Shown here piece by piece: positions 29,577 through 37,497 of a stretch of 64,000 bases of DNA. The DNA comes from a virus, in IMG/VR virus record IMGVR_UViG_3300020183_000041, positions 1 to 64,000 of that record; one strand, given 5' to 3'. The notes beneath the pieces were generated by a model, which saw nothing but the letters and a program-made list of their open reading frames with translations, did not search any database and was not told the origin of the DNA. A program made the position numbers and the translations under genes. The stretch's first letter is position 1. Each line of letters opens with the position of its first letter.

Positions 29577-29917
29577 GAGTAAATCTTTTCCCACTCATAA
29601 GAAATTGCATCAACAATTTCAACAGGTACTTCTGTATTATTTCCCTCTTCATCAACTTGACCAAAGAGTACAATGTCGCCAGCAATATAATCTCCAAGCA
29701 AAATTCTTGCACCAGAGTTATACCAAGCATTTGTTGCTAAAATATTCTCATCAAGACTAAGAATTTTTCCCTCTTCGTTTATATAACCCTCTGCTTTGTA
29801 ATTGGGAAAATAAACTGCTTCAATCAAACCTCCTACTGCTTTATTGATTTGATCATAATTCCATTCTTTATTAATTACTTCATATGTGCCATCTGTTCTT
29901 ACCAGTAAAGCTTTCAT
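29573..29917 (-). CDS. DUF3846-like phage protein
   Basis: 114 residues. VGGLIEAVYFP, then GYINEEGKILSLDENILATN and ARILLGDYIAGDIVLFG is the DUF3846 pattern, widely seen in phages and mobile elements. Role unknown. Good AAGC-type start context and ATGA link to the downstream gene. Confidence 0.75.
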   Translation of the reverse strand: MKALLVRTDGTYEVINKEWNYDQINKAVGGLIEAVYFPNYKAEGYINEEGKILSLDENILATNAWYNSGARILLGDYIAGDIVLFGQVDEEGNNTEVPVEIVDAISYEWEKIYS

Positions 29918-29920
29918 TTA

Positions 29921-30103
29921 TTACCGCTCCTGTCTCATATGTTTAAACATTTCATCCATTGCAAGCCTATTTGCTCTTTGATAACTAAGTTCGTGATTCC
30001 TAAACTCTTTTATAACAACACCGTCAACAATAACGTTTGCATCAAAAGAGTTCCATTCAATCAGGATTCTATCCGTTATTTGCTCTACAGCCATATCATC
30101 CAT
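29921..30103 (-). CDS. Small unknown protein (60 aa)
   Basis: MDDMAVEQITDRILIEWNS... with strand-like VIVDGVVIKEF and a basic helical end. Second Met (MAVEQ) is an alternative start. Overlaps the gene before it by 8 bases. Function unknown. Confidence 0.5.
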   Translation of the reverse strand: MDDMAVEQITDRILIEWNSFDANVIVDGVVIKEFRNHELSYQRANRLAMDEMFKHMRQER

Positions 30104-30314
30104 TTGTTAACCTCCAATTTATTTCTTCATGATCTATTGAATGGATTGTTCCATCTGCGACAAACATAACGCTTTCGTATATTTCTCCATTAGATAGAAT
30201 TCCATCATTATCATTGCCAAGCATAGCTTCATAAACAATACTTTTTGCTTCATCTTTGCTTTCTGCGTTTACGAAGTATCTTGCAAAAGTAACAACTGTA
30301 TACGGTTTTGTCAC
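30096..30314 (-). CDS. Small unknown protein (72 aa)
   Basis: YTVVTFARYFVNAESKDEAKSIVYEAML resembles strand-helix starts of many phage small proteins (FxVxAxSxDEAxxxVxE), also seen in 25453-25617. ATGA overlap upstream. Unknown function. Confidence 0.52.
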   Translation of the reverse strand: MTKPYTVVTFARYFVNAESKDEAKSIVYEAMLGNDNDGILSNGEIYESVMFVADGTIHSIDHEEINWRLTNG

Positions 30315-30538
30315 AACTCCTCTCCATTTTCATCTGTGAATATGAGTTCTTTTATATTTGCTTGGTGCCCATAGCCACAAGAAAAATCATCTTTAGCCCA
30401 TTCTTCAATTTGTTCCATTACATCTTCCATGTCTGGTTCTTCCTTATTATCGGCTCTAAGCATATCTACAATATCTTGAACTTGATAAGTGATACTTTTT
30501 ATTACATTTACTCTCTCAGGAAATTCATTAGAGTTCAC
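30311..30538 (-). CDS. Small acidic protein (75 aa)
   Basis: Helical and acidic (DIVDMLRADNKEEPDMEDVMEQIEEWAKD) with a strand pair at the end (IKELIFTDENGEEL). ATGA-linked to the next gene. No motif. Confidence 0.5.
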   Translation of the reverse strand: MNSNEFPERVNVIKSITYQVQDIVDMLRADNKEEPDMEDVMEQIEEWAKDDFSCGYGHQANIKELIFTDENGEEL

Positions 30539-30752
30539 GACAATACCCCGAGCAACTTATTCTTCCACATAGTGGGCATCCATCATCATAATCATCCTCA
30601 TCACTATCTTCATCATATTCATATGAATCAGCAGCGTCATCTAGTGCCTGCCTTTGCGCTTCTTCTTTTGCATCAAGATAATGATTTCTAACTACTTCCC
30701 GATAATCTTCATCGGCAAGAGTATAATCATCTCTATCTCTTTGTTCTATCAT
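30528..30752 (-). CDS. Acidic protein with C-terminal zinc knuckle
   Basis: 74 residues from ATG 30752 (AGAGGA upstream). A long acidic helix, then an Asp/Glu run and CPLCGRISCSGYC, four Cys that can hold a zinc ion. Start codon overlaps the previous gene's stop region. Role unknown. Confidence 0.55.
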   Translation of the reverse strand: MIEQRDRDDYTLADEDYREVVRNHYLDAKEEAQRQALDDAADSYEYDEDSDEDDYDDGCPLCGRISCSGYCREL

Positions 30753-31042
30753 TAGTTGTCCTCTGGAATACATTTCTCACAAATAAAAGAACCGTCTGGT
30801 TTTTGAAATACATCCATATACATCCAGTTTTGATAAACTGTATTGCAAGTATTGCATTCTATATCTTCATCTAAATTTATTCTTTCAGAGATATCTCTGC
30901 CAGTTGCTTCAATTATTTCAGATATGTCTACCATAGAAATATCTCCCCAGTCAGGAGTTTTAAACATATTTGCAAGTAAATCCATTGCATGAGCATCAGA
31001 AATAATCATCACTTCTAAACCTTTTAAAAATTTTGACTCCAT
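30752..31042 (-). CDS. Unknown protein with zinc-ribbon C-terminus
   Basis: 96 residues from 31042, or 85 from ATG 31009. Helical N-terminal part (HAMDLLANMFKTPDWGDISMVDISEIIEATGR) and a CNTC...CEKC pair for zinc. Overlaps the upstream gene by 47 bases if the first ATG is used. Confidence 0.52.
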   Translation of the reverse strand: MESKFLKGLEVMIISDAHAMDLLANMFKTPDWGDISMVDISEIIEATGRDISERINLDEDIECNTCNTVYQNWMYMDVFQKPDGSFICEKCIPEDN

Positions 31043-31361
31043 TATCTCTTAGCAAATAAGCAATCTGATCAATACATTCCCCATCATCAACTGTTGATGG
31101 CTGCTCTAAAATTTCTACAATTTTATTTACAATGTACTCATTGTTCTTATGCTGGAATTCTAATTTGACTCTTTCTTTCCAAGCATAAAGTTCTGCAACA
31201 ATCTCATCAAAAGATTGTTTTAATGGATACTCACCTTTATCATTAAGTAAATTTTGAAGATCATTATCAAGGGATATCCAAGATTCATATAAACTAGATG
31301 CACCATCTACAAAACATTCAAGATTATACAAGAACGTATTTGTTTTATTTTCTCTACTCAA
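30996..31361 (-). CDS. Unknown helical protein (121 aa)
   Basis: LYNLECFVDGASSLYESWISLDNDLQNLL and FDEIVAELYAWKERVKLEFQHK are amphipathic helices. AAAGGTAAAGC precedes the ATG. First gene of this block after tRNA-Arg. Unknown. Confidence 0.52.
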   Translation of the reverse strand: MSRENKTNTFLYNLECFVDGASSLYESWISLDNDLQNLLNDKGEYPLKQSFDEIVAELYAWKERVKLEFQHKNNEYIVNKIVEILEQPSTVDDGECIDQIAYLLRDNGVKIFKRFRSDDYF

Positions 31362-31395
31362 TGCTTTACCTTTCTTTGTGTATATATAAAAAAAG

Positions 31396-31466
31396 AACTA
31401 GGCGAGCGTCAATATCGCTTCTTACATTATTAGATGAAAGGGGGAAATCTAATACGTTACCTAGTT
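31396..31466 (-). ncRNA. Three-way-junction RNA with C-rich loop, next to tRNA-Arg
   Basis: On the minus strand AACTAGG/CCTAGTT closes a junction with an 8-bp hairpin TATTAGAT/ATCTAATA (loop TTCCCCCTTTC) and a 4-bp hairpin AGCG/CGCT. CTTTTTTT follows, as in an intrinsic terminator. It begins 4 bases after tRNA-Arg. Not a tRNA: no T arm or anticodon arm. Either an elaborate terminator or a small regulatory RNA with an anti-Shine-Dalgarno-like loop. Confidence 0.5.
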
Positions 31467-31470
31467 TCGT

Positions 31471-31542
31471 GCTTTTAGTAGGACTCGAACCTACAACCTA
31501 CAGATTAGAAGTCTGTTGCTCTATCCATTGAGCTATAAAAGC
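31471..31542 (-). tRNA. tRNA-Arg(TCT)
   Basis: Full cloverleaf on the minus strand: acceptor GCTTTTA/TAAAAGC, anticodon stem ACAGA/TCTGT with loop CTTCTAA (TCT), T arm GTAGG-TTCGAGT-CCTAC. Reads AGA, frequent in this AT-rich genome. Confidence 0.93.
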
Positions 31543-31602
31543 AATTAGCATATTTATAATATATATACTAAGCATATGCCAGACTTAGTATAAGTTTTAT
31601 AA

Positions 31603-32088
31603 TTACACTTTGAATCCCCAGTTATTAAGTCCACTTGTTGTTTGTTCCAAAAGAAACTTTGCAACTTTAAGATTGCAGTGTACATCAAATAAAACTTGCA
31701 AATTTTTTGTACTACAAGTTTGTTCAGTTAGAGTTCTCCAACTGCTGTTGATTTGAACAAGACCAGAATCATAAGTTCCGTTCTTGTTTAGAGTCCAAAC
31801 AATCTTGCCGTTCTTAAATTTTGCATTAATTGCCTTGGGATTGCATCGTGATTCTCTCCAAGCAATGTAAGAGAAAATCTCAACAGGAAGCCCGTATTGT
31901 TCAAATGTCTTTTCAAACTTAGGACACCTTTTTTGTTTATCGGTAGATATTATTTTATTAACAATTGCAATCTGCTTGTCAAGTCTTTTATTTAAAATCT
32001 CTTCTTTTGCTGCAGCATGACCGTACCACGACGAAAATACAATTAAAGCAAGAAGAGTTCCACATAGAAATTTATTTATGCGCTTCAT
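31603..32088 (-). CDS. Secreted lysozyme/lytic-transglycosylase-like protein
   Basis: 161 residues. N-terminal signal peptide (MKRINKFLCGTLLALIVFSS...GHAAA). YIAWRESRCNP contains the expected catalytic Glu of SLT/lysozyme-like domains, and DSGLVQINSSW is the usual substrate-groove motif. Four further Cys may form disulfides. It would cut cell-wall glycan outside the membrane. As the only wall hydrolase seen here it may be the endolysin, exported by the host, or a virion-independent lysis factor. A structured 160-base leader precedes it. Confidence 0.75.
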   Translation of the reverse strand: MKRINKFLCGTLLALIVFSSWYGHAAAKEEILNKRLDKQIAIVNKIISTDKQKRCPKFEKTFEQYGLPVEIFSYIAWRESRCNPKAINAKFKNGKIVWTLNKNGTYDSGLVQINSSWRTLTEQTCSTKNLQVLFDVHCNLKVAKFLLEQTTSGLNNWGFKV

Positions 32089-32266
32089 TTTCGCTCCTTT
32101 AGTTTAGTTCCTTTTCCCAAAGTGTTTTCTTTACACAATGGTATTAGCTTTCGCTAAGGTGTGCGAAACGAGGTCATAGCATATTTATCTACAATTCAAT
32201 GCTCACTCGCTTCACGTTATATTTTGAATAGGCATCACCTCCATAAAATGAATAAATACAATTATA
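32089..32266 (-). promoter_or_regulatory. Promoter and structured leader of lysozyme-like gene
   Basis: Extended -10 TGATATAAT lies at 32261-32268 (minus). The ~160-base leader contains a TTAGC-GAAA-GCTAA tetraloop hairpin near 32146-32160 flanked by CACAC/GTGTG pairing, and an AAGGAG site before the gene. A GGAGGTG site near 32230 could drive a very short leader peptide. No known riboswitch recognised. Confidence 0.42.
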
Positions 32267-32295
32267 TCAGTTAGAGTTTTAGGCTCATATATAGT

Positions 32296-32760
32296 TTAAT
32301 CAAAATCAAAAACTACACGACCAACAGATGTTTTCATTTCCCCATTGTCAAATACATTTTTCCAAACGTGCCCATCTTCTCCACGCCAAACAATATAACT
32401 ATTATCTCTTACATATGGCGCGATGACTCCTAGGAATAAATCTTGTTGACCGGTTTTATCATCGTAATGTAAATTAATTATATTTCCATATTCATCAAAA
32501 CTAAGATCAAAACCAAGGCTTTGTAGTATCTCTGTTGCTGTCTTCAATTTTGCTGGATAATCTGCATCCATCCAAGAAAACCATTTTTCTGGGTGATAAT
32601 CTAAACCAGCAGGTCTAGAAGATTTTACATCAGGACCAAAACGGCCTCCTGATTTGAGTTTGTCATACTTGTTTAACAAACACATATCTTTGTATGCTGA
32701 TGGAAAGTGGCGCTTACTCATATAAAAATCAACTTCTTCTGTGCTAATGTAATACCCCAT
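32296..32760 (-). CDS. Conserved phage protein, unknown (154 aa)
   Basis: HPEKWFSWMDADYPAKLKTATEILQSLGFDLSFD and YIVWRGEDGHVWKNVFDNGEM give a Trp-rich pattern familiar from small proteins of actinophages; function is not known. AAAGGAAAC site before the ATG. It stands between tRNA-Ile and the lysis-like gene. Confidence 0.6.
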   Translation of the reverse strand: MGYYISTEEVDFYMSKRHFPSAYKDMCLLNKYDKLKSGGRFGPDVKSSRPAGLDYHPEKWFSWMDADYPAKLKTATEILQSLGFDLSFDEYGNIINLHYDDKTGQQDLFLGVIAPYVRDNSYIVWRGEDGHVWKNVFDNGEMKTSVGRVVFDFD

Positions 32761-32792
32761 TATGTTTCCTTTCTGTTGTTTACTTTATAAAG

Positions 32793-32867
32793 TACCGCAT
32801 CAGGGAATTGAACCCTGCAAATGGATGTTTATAAGACATCTGTGTTCAACCAGCTCACCCATGCGGT
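32793..32867 (-). tRNA. tRNA-Ile(TAT)
   Basis: Minus-strand cloverleaf: acceptor ACCGCAT/ATGCGGT, anticodon stem GATGT/ACATC, loop CTTATAA (TAT), T arm CAGGG-TTCAATT-CCCTG. A second AUA reader in this window besides 17085-17157, here with the normal T33. Confidence 0.9.
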
Positions 32868-32889
32868 AAGATTTACTTACAGATTAATT

Positions 32890-33270
32890 TTACTCTTTTG
32901 TGTCTAATCCATCGATGAAGTTTTCAATAAGAAACTTTGCATACTCTGGTCTATTTCCAAGCATCTTGCTAAGATTTTTTCTGCTTTGGTTGTACATATT
33001 ATTATAAAACTTAATAGTTTCTTCCGTTGATTCAAGACGAGACTCAGCAATCATTTGTATCATCATGTACATATGTACCATTGAACCAAAGATAATACCA
33101 GGAAGAAAAACTGGATTATCAACAGCATCGTTCTTATAAGAATCCATCAATGTTGATAACATAGAACTACTATCTGGTGATGTATGTGCATTAAAAATTT
33201 GCATCGCAAAATCTGTAAACAAATCGTCTTGATGCTCTTTGAATGGTTTGACTTCCATATCTAAATTCAT
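32890..33270 (-). CDS. Unknown helical protein (126 aa)
   Basis: ATG 33270 is used because the longer frame to 33330 would include tRNA-Leu. Helical with Met-rich stretches (IIFGSMVHMYMMIQMIAESRLES). Acidic overall. Between two tRNA genes. Unknown. Confidence 0.55.
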   Translation of the reverse strand: MNLDMEVKPFKEHQDDLFTDFAMQIFNAHTSPDSSSMLSTLMDSYKNDAVDNPVFLPGIIFGSMVHMYMMIQMIAESRLESTEETIKFYNNMYNQSRKNLSKMLGNRPEYAKFLIENFIDGLDTKE

Positions 33271-33305
33271 ATTATCATATCTGCTTCCTTTTTGCTTGGT
33301 TTCCG

Positions 33306-33379
33306 TGGGCATAGTGGGATTCGAACCCACACTTTATTGATTTTAAGTCAATTGTCTCTGCCTATTGGACTATATGCCC
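33306..33379 (-). tRNA. tRNA-Leu(TAA)-like, without long variable arm
   Basis: Minus-strand cloverleaf: acceptor GGGCATA/TATGCCC, anticodon stem ATTGA/TCAAT with loop CTTAAAA (TAA, codon UUA), T arm GTGGG-TTCGAAT-CCCAC. The variable loop is only ~5 bases, whereas Leu tRNAs carry a long arm. The amino acid accepted is therefore uncertain. Confidence 0.8.
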
Positions 33380-33405
33380 CAACCTTTATTTACGGGTACA
33401 TACTA

Positions 33406-33849
33406 CTAATAGTGCTGTAGTTTTTCCAGTTTGCTAATATATTTTGTAAATTTATCATAAAAGTTTTCGTGCCCTTCTTCATGCACTTTAGAGTGACATG
33501 ATTTACATAAGAGAATCAAATTACTAAGACTGTCACTACCACCAATAGAAACTGGTTTAATGTGATGGACTTGCATATTATGTTGTTCTATTTCATTAAA
33601 GCATGACCTACATATTTTTTGATCTCTCTCTTGCACAATAGTTTTCAAATCAATTGGCACACCATGTCTGTATTTACCATTCTTTCTCTTACGTTCTTGT
33701 TTTTTGTAATTGGAATTTGTTACTTTTTTATCTATAGCTTTGATGCATTCTGGATTATTACAACATCTTTTCTTACGGTAAATAAAAGTATTTGACGATG
33801 AAAATCTTTCCATGCATCCAGCACAAATAACAAATCTATCTTTCGTCAT
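33406..33849 (-). CDS. HNH endonuclease
   Basis: 147 residues. Basic N-terminal zinc-finger-like region (CAGC...CCNNPEC), KICRSC, then the HNH core VHHIKPVSIGGSDSLSNLILLCKSCHSKVH with both His, the Asn and two CxxC zinc pairs. It may be a free-standing homing endonuclease, common between phage tRNA and small genes. Located directly after tRNA-Leu. Confidence 0.85.
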   Translation of the reverse strand: MTKDRFVICAGCMERFSSSNTFIYRKKRCCNNPECIKAIDKKVTNSNYKKQERKRKNGKYRHGVPIDLKTIVQERDQKICRSCFNEIEQHNMQVHHIKPVSIGGSDSLSNLILLCKSCHSKVHEEGHENFYDKFTKYISKLEKLQHY

Positions 33850-34213
33850 TATTTTCCTTATAGACGATTTTTATTTCCGAAGAAGCGTCTAATTTATTGA
33901 AGACTTCTTCATAGTTTGCAACGTCTTCAATTGTTTTTCCATCTTTAATTATTTGAGAAAAATAATTAAAGTTTTTTGTTATCTCTCTATAAGTTGTTGA
34001 ATTTGGATTATAGAAATATTCTTTGACGAGTCCAGGGTCTTTTTGCTTTGTCGAATATTCAAATATTCTTGCAAACCAATTATCTGGTTTAAAACCAAAC
34101 TGACGTTCGCAAATACGATTGGCTTTAGACATTACTTCTTGGACTGCGCTTACGTCATCAATTTTAATTGGGAATCTGTACTCAACTACAAAATAGTTTT
34201 CAAACTTAGGCAT
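33836..34213 (-). CDS. Unknown protein (125 aa)
   Basis: ENYFVVEYRFPIKIDDVSAVQEVMSKANRICERQFGFKPDNWFARIFEY has strand-helix order; remainder helical and acidic. Overlaps the HNH gene by 14 bases. No known motif. Confidence 0.52.
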   Translation of the reverse strand: MPKFENYFVVEYRFPIKIDDVSAVQEVMSKANRICERQFGFKPDNWFARIFEYSTKQKDPGLVKEYFYNPNSTTYREITKNFNYFSQIIKDGKTIEDVANYEEVFNKLDASSEIKIVYKENNDER

Positions 34214-34332
34214 TATGCACCGCCCCCCATAATAACAGCAGCCATTATAACTAATACGATAATAGCAAGGAAAGGGAATAGAACAAAAAATAAAATTGCC
34301 ATAGTAAACCAGAAGAATTTACCGTACACCAT
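34213..34332 (-). CDS. Membrane microprotein (39 aa)
   Basis: ATG 34332 has GGAG 9 bases upstream, inside the end of the previous gene. Sequence MVYGKFFWFTMAILFFVLF... is almost wholly hydrophobic and ends IMGGGA. One membrane span. Longer frame to 34452 lies inside the GHKL gene and is unlikely. Confidence 0.55.
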   Translation of the reverse strand: MVYGKFFWFTMAILFFVLFPFLAIIVLVIMAAVIMGGGA

Positions 34333-36016
34333 CGTTAATATCTCCAATACTAAATGCTCCCCGAACTGGGAAATAGATGCCATCACCATCACTTGTGATT
34401 TGACAAACGCCCTGTGGGTCAATTGCTCCAGCATTTGCATTGACAATGACAATGTTATTACCTACATTTACAATATATGCATTAAGCGTTTTTGAATATT
34501 CAGCTAGGTATTTGAAGTTATCTAAAAAATAAGTATTCTTATTTAAGATAATAACTCCACCCTGTGCTTCTTCAAAAATAGAATCTTTATAGAAGTCGGT
34601 CATCAATTTGCCAATTCTTGTATCTGCCAAATCTCTGAATTTTTTCCCAGCGATATCGTGGGAATCATTAATACCCGATGAATAATGATCATATTCATGA
34701 ATGATTGTTGCAACAATTTCAGAAACTGAACCGTAATTTGCATGGCTCTCATCAATCACAATAATTCTTTCTTTATTTTCATTTGTAATCAACATGCCAA
34801 GAACGCTTTCTTTTTTTGTTTTAAAGGTTGCAATTTTATCCCTTATATGGAAAAGACCTGGCTCAAAATAAGTAGCAATATCAATTGCCTTAGTAAGTTT
34901 AGGATATTTTGAAGTGTCAAAGTCTGTCTCATAATCAATATGCTCTCCAAGAATGCTCGTCACATTTTTGAAATTGAAAGCTTTCATGATATTAAGAGCA
35001 GAACGATTTTTAACAATTACGGGTTTGTACCCACGCTGAGTAATTGACAGAATTGATGAATCAGAATTAAAATTACCATCAACGATGATACCCTTTCCAT
35101 CAGTCATTTTATTCCAAACGTCAATCCATGATTTACGGGCATCTTCATTGATATGATATTCAAAACTTTGGCTCAGAGTTGAAAGCCTTGCAAGTTCCCA
35201 AATATCTGATTCAGTATCTGCATCTATAAATTTCTCTAGATACTTTTCAATAACTTTTTCATCGGTTGTATTACCAATAATTTTTACAATAGCCCAGTCT
35301 AAATCCCACAATGTTTTAATAGTACGCTCTTCATTAAGTTCAATGTCATCGATTTGGTAATCAAATATACTGTGGTATTCTTGATCAGTTTTTACAAGAA
35401 TATTCTTGCAATAGAACCTTGAATCCGAATCAATTTTTTCTAAGATTTTACCCCAACACATGTCAGCAAGAACATTACGATTCACAGAAAAGTAGTTGTC
35501 GTACTTTTTAATAATGCTCATCAATTCAGGACTCGCTGAAATATAAACAGAAAATTGACCCTCAACTGGTTTAAGCTTTTCCATTGAAGTTTCGTCATCT
35601 GTATTAACAGTAATGACGCATACATTGTACCAACCATTATCTATAATTTTTGCGTTGTCCATTGCATTAGCGATTGGTTCACGCAAAATTTGAAATGGGT
35701 CTTCCCAAGAAAGAATACCTGCGTCAAGAGTGAAAGATGAAGACTTTTTGTAATCATCATATTGATAAACTACACAATCAATACCGTCTTCTTCTTCAAC
35801 AACATAACGCAAAGTAAATGGACCGTTCTTGTCATATCCAGTAAAAAACCATTCAAGGCCTTTTCTCAAAGCAGCAATTGGTGCATATTTAATACCAGAA
35901 CCAAATTGTCCAATTGTATTATCATCATTTCTTTTGGTGCTAAAGCCAAGTTTTTCTAATGCAATCCTACTGACTTCATCTGCCTTGTTTGTAATTACAA
36001 TATAATCTAGAAGCAT
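34319..36016 (-). CDS. GHKL-type ATPase domain fused to HExxH metallopeptidase-like region
   Basis: 565 residues from ATG 36016. The N-terminus (ITNKADEVSRIALEKLGF, then IGQFGSGIKYA at 35-41) looks like the ATP-lid of HSP90/GHKL ATPases. ISWEDPFQILREPIANAMDNA follows. Near residues 440-444, IIHEYDHYSSG contains a complete HExxH zinc-protease motif, followed by a downstream helix. Relatives of the N-terminal part occur in phages as putative ATPases. Fusion with a metal-protease motif suggests an ATP-regulated protease or chaperone. Hairpin 36033-36059 lies just upstream. Confidence 0.6.
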   Translation of the reverse strand: MLLDYIVITNKADEVSRIALEKLGFSTKRNDDNTIGQFGSGIKYAPIAALRKGLEWFFTGYDKNGPFTLRYVVEEEDGIDCVVYQYDDYKKSSSFTLDAGILSWEDPFQILREPIANAMDNAKIIDNGWYNVCVITVNTDDETSMEKLKPVEGQFSVYISASPELMSIIKKYDNYFSVNRNVLADMCWGKILEKIDSDSRFYCKNILVKTDQEYHSIFDYQIDDIELNEERTIKTLWDLDWAIVKIIGNTTDEKVIEKYLEKFIDADTESDIWELARLSTLSQSFEYHINEDARKSWIDVWNKMTDGKGIIVDGNFNSDSSILSITQRGYKPVIVKNRSALNIMKAFNFKNVTSILGEHIDYETDFDTSKYPKLTKAIDIATYFEPGLFHIRDKIATFKTKKESVLGMLITNENKERIIVIDESHANYGSVSEIVATIIHEYDHYSSGINDSHDIAGKKFRDLADTRIGKLMTDFYKDSIFEEAQGGVIILNKNTYFLDNFKYLAEYSKTLNAYIVNVGNNIVIVNANAGAIDPQGVCQITSDGDGIYFPVRGAFSIGDINDGVR

Positions 36017-36032
36017 GTTTGCCTTTCTTTTA

Positions 36033-36059
36033 GGAGTGGGGGGTTTTACCCCCCACTCC
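36033..36059 (-). terminator. G/C-tract hairpin
   Basis: GGAGTGGGGGG/CCCCCCACTCC with a 5-base loop, between genes 36070-36729 and 34319-36016. No U-run. Same type as 2625-2651 and 61827-61855. Confidence 0.55.
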
Positions 36060-36069
36060 ATTGATTGAA

Positions 36070-36729
36070 TTAAGCTATGTTGTTATTAAGATTATTCAGA
36101 GGAATAATCGGTGCTTCGGCTGTGTTTGAACCAAGCAGTTCTTTGGCTTTTTGGATTTCAAGTTCTTTGAAATACTCGTTTAACTGAAGATTATAGTTGT
36201 GAATAATATCTGGAGTTGCAATCTGAATCCAATAATTTTTTTGTTCTTCAATGATTTTTTTCTCAAATATTCTTTTCTTTGCCTTGTCCAAAGCACGTTG
36301 AATATCTTCTGCAAAGTCATCGTTTGTGAGGCAGAGATATCTAAAGGCTTTCTCAACTGCTGCTGTAAAAGCAGAACCTAGACTACAAGTATAAGAAGGA
36401 GCATAATTATTTAGCAACTCTTCTGCTTTATTATCAATAATTGCCAAATCTACATAATCATCTAAATCTATATTTCTAAGATGACTTTCAATGTCAAAGT
36501 TGTAACTCATCCAATTTTCAATATCATTGGTAATATCTAAAGTTTCCACAACAGAATTATGAACAGACTCTGAAATTTCTTCTTTCAACTCATCTTTCAT
36601 TTCATCAAAATTAATATGAGTAGTTACTTCAGTAGCAAGATGATCGTAATCAATTCTTTCATCAATGATATTGCCAATGTAAGTCTCGAAATCAGTTTCG
36701 CTTACGCTAATATTTGCATTAAAATCCAT
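36070..36729 (-). CDS. Unknown acidic helical protein (219 aa)
   Basis: Regular acidic helices throughout (EMKDELKEEISESVHNSVVETLD, AEDIQRALDKAKKRIFEKKIIEEQK). No membrane span or Cys cluster. The strong hairpin after it and a good leader suggest high expression. Unknown role. Confidence 0.55.
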   Translation of the reverse strand: MDFNANISVSETDFETYIGNIIDERIDYDHLATEVTTHINFDEMKDELKEEISESVHNSVVETLDITNDIENWMSYNFDIESHLRNIDLDDYVDLAIIDNKAEELLNNYAPSYTCSLGSAFTAAVEKAFRYLCLTNDDFAEDIQRALDKAKKRIFEKKIIEEQKNYWIQIATPDIIHNYNLQLNEYFKELEIQKAKELLGSNTAEAPIIPLNNLNNNIA

Positions 36730-36745
36730 TTTATTTTTCCTTTAT

Positions 36746-37117
36746 CTAATTTTTAATAATTTGAATATAGTCAGTCCAGCCAATTAATTCACTTGCATAT
36801 TGCCATAAATAACTACCTTTACGGACAGGTTTATCTGCATAATCGAACCAGTCCTGATAGACATATTTCATACTTAATATTTCATTATCGTCATCGACCG
36901 TTACCTCAATCCAATCGGCAGGTCCACCCGTTGACAATAAAATTTTAATAACTCTATAGGAAGAAACTTCTAGTGCAAGACTTATAATTTCTTCATACCC
37001 CTCAGACGATATTTCTTCATTATCTGATGATAATTTTTCATAAATTTCTTCAAGATCATTTTGTCTCGAAGACATTGCACCATCAATTCTTTCAGCACAC
37101 GTTGGGTTAGATTCCAC
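36746..37117 (-). CDS. Unknown acidic protein (123 aa)
   Basis: GTG start at 37117 overlapping the upstream gene by 11 bases. Acidic helices (NDLEEIYEKLSSDNEEISSEGYEEI), then GGPADWIEVTVDDDNEILSMKYVYQDWFD, a familiar Trp/acidic pattern in phage small proteins. Unknown. Confidence 0.55.
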   Translation of the reverse strand: MESNPTCAERIDGAMSSRQNDLEEIYEKLSSDNEEISSEGYEEIISLALEVSSYRVIKILLSTGGPADWIEVTVDDDNEILSMKYVYQDWFDYADKPVRKGSYLWQYASELIGWTDYIQIIKN

Positions 37118-37295
37118 TTTTTATATCCTTTTCTGCTGATTCAATTCCTGATTCATACTCTTTTAATATGTCAACATTGAAGCGTTCATAGTATGCACCA
37201 ATCATTGCTTCCGATGGAACTTCAATTTCATTTATTCTTTTGTGGTAATAACCAACAGCAAACCAATATTTCTGAGCGTATTTTGCCCCTTTCAT
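37107..37295 (-). CDS. Small unknown protein (62 aa)
   Basis: KYAQKYWFAVGYYHKRINEIEVPSEAMIG then an acidic helical tail. One-base overlap with the upstream zinc ribbon gene. Similar Tyr/Trp-rich starts exist in phage small proteins. Unknown. Confidence 0.5.
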   Translation of the reverse strand: MKGAKYAQKYWFAVGYYHKRINEIEVPSEAMIGAYYERFNVDILKEYESGIESAEKDIKSGI

Positions 37296-37495
37296 TACTC
37301 AACCTCTTCCAACTCAACAATATCTTGGGTTCTGCAATACCAACAAGTTGTTTCAATTGTTTTTCTGAATAGAAAGAATAGTTGTTCTTCTTCGTATTTT
37401 GCACAATTTGGGCACGTGAATTCGTTGAAGAATTCATCAGGACCAGTGATTTCAATTTCATTACCAGATACCCCAGGCGGATAGTTTGAAGACAT
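37295..37495 (-). CDS. Zinc-ribbon protein MSSNYPPGVSGNE...
   Basis: 66 residues. CPNC and CWYC pairs form a zinc ribbon. The N-terminal SSNYPPGVSGNEIEITGP is a pattern I recognise from actinobacteriophage small proteins. Function unknown. Confidence 0.62.
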   Translation of the reverse strand: MSSNYPPGVSGNEIEITGPDEFFNEFTCPNCAKYEEEQLFFLFRKTIETTCWYCRTQDIVELEEVE

Positions 37496-37497
37496 TT

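Noticed and set aside
31396-31466. Second tRNA after tRNA-Arg
   Set aside because: A 7-bp closing stem is present but there is no T arm, no anticodon arm of the right size and no TTC loop; treated as another RNA or terminator.
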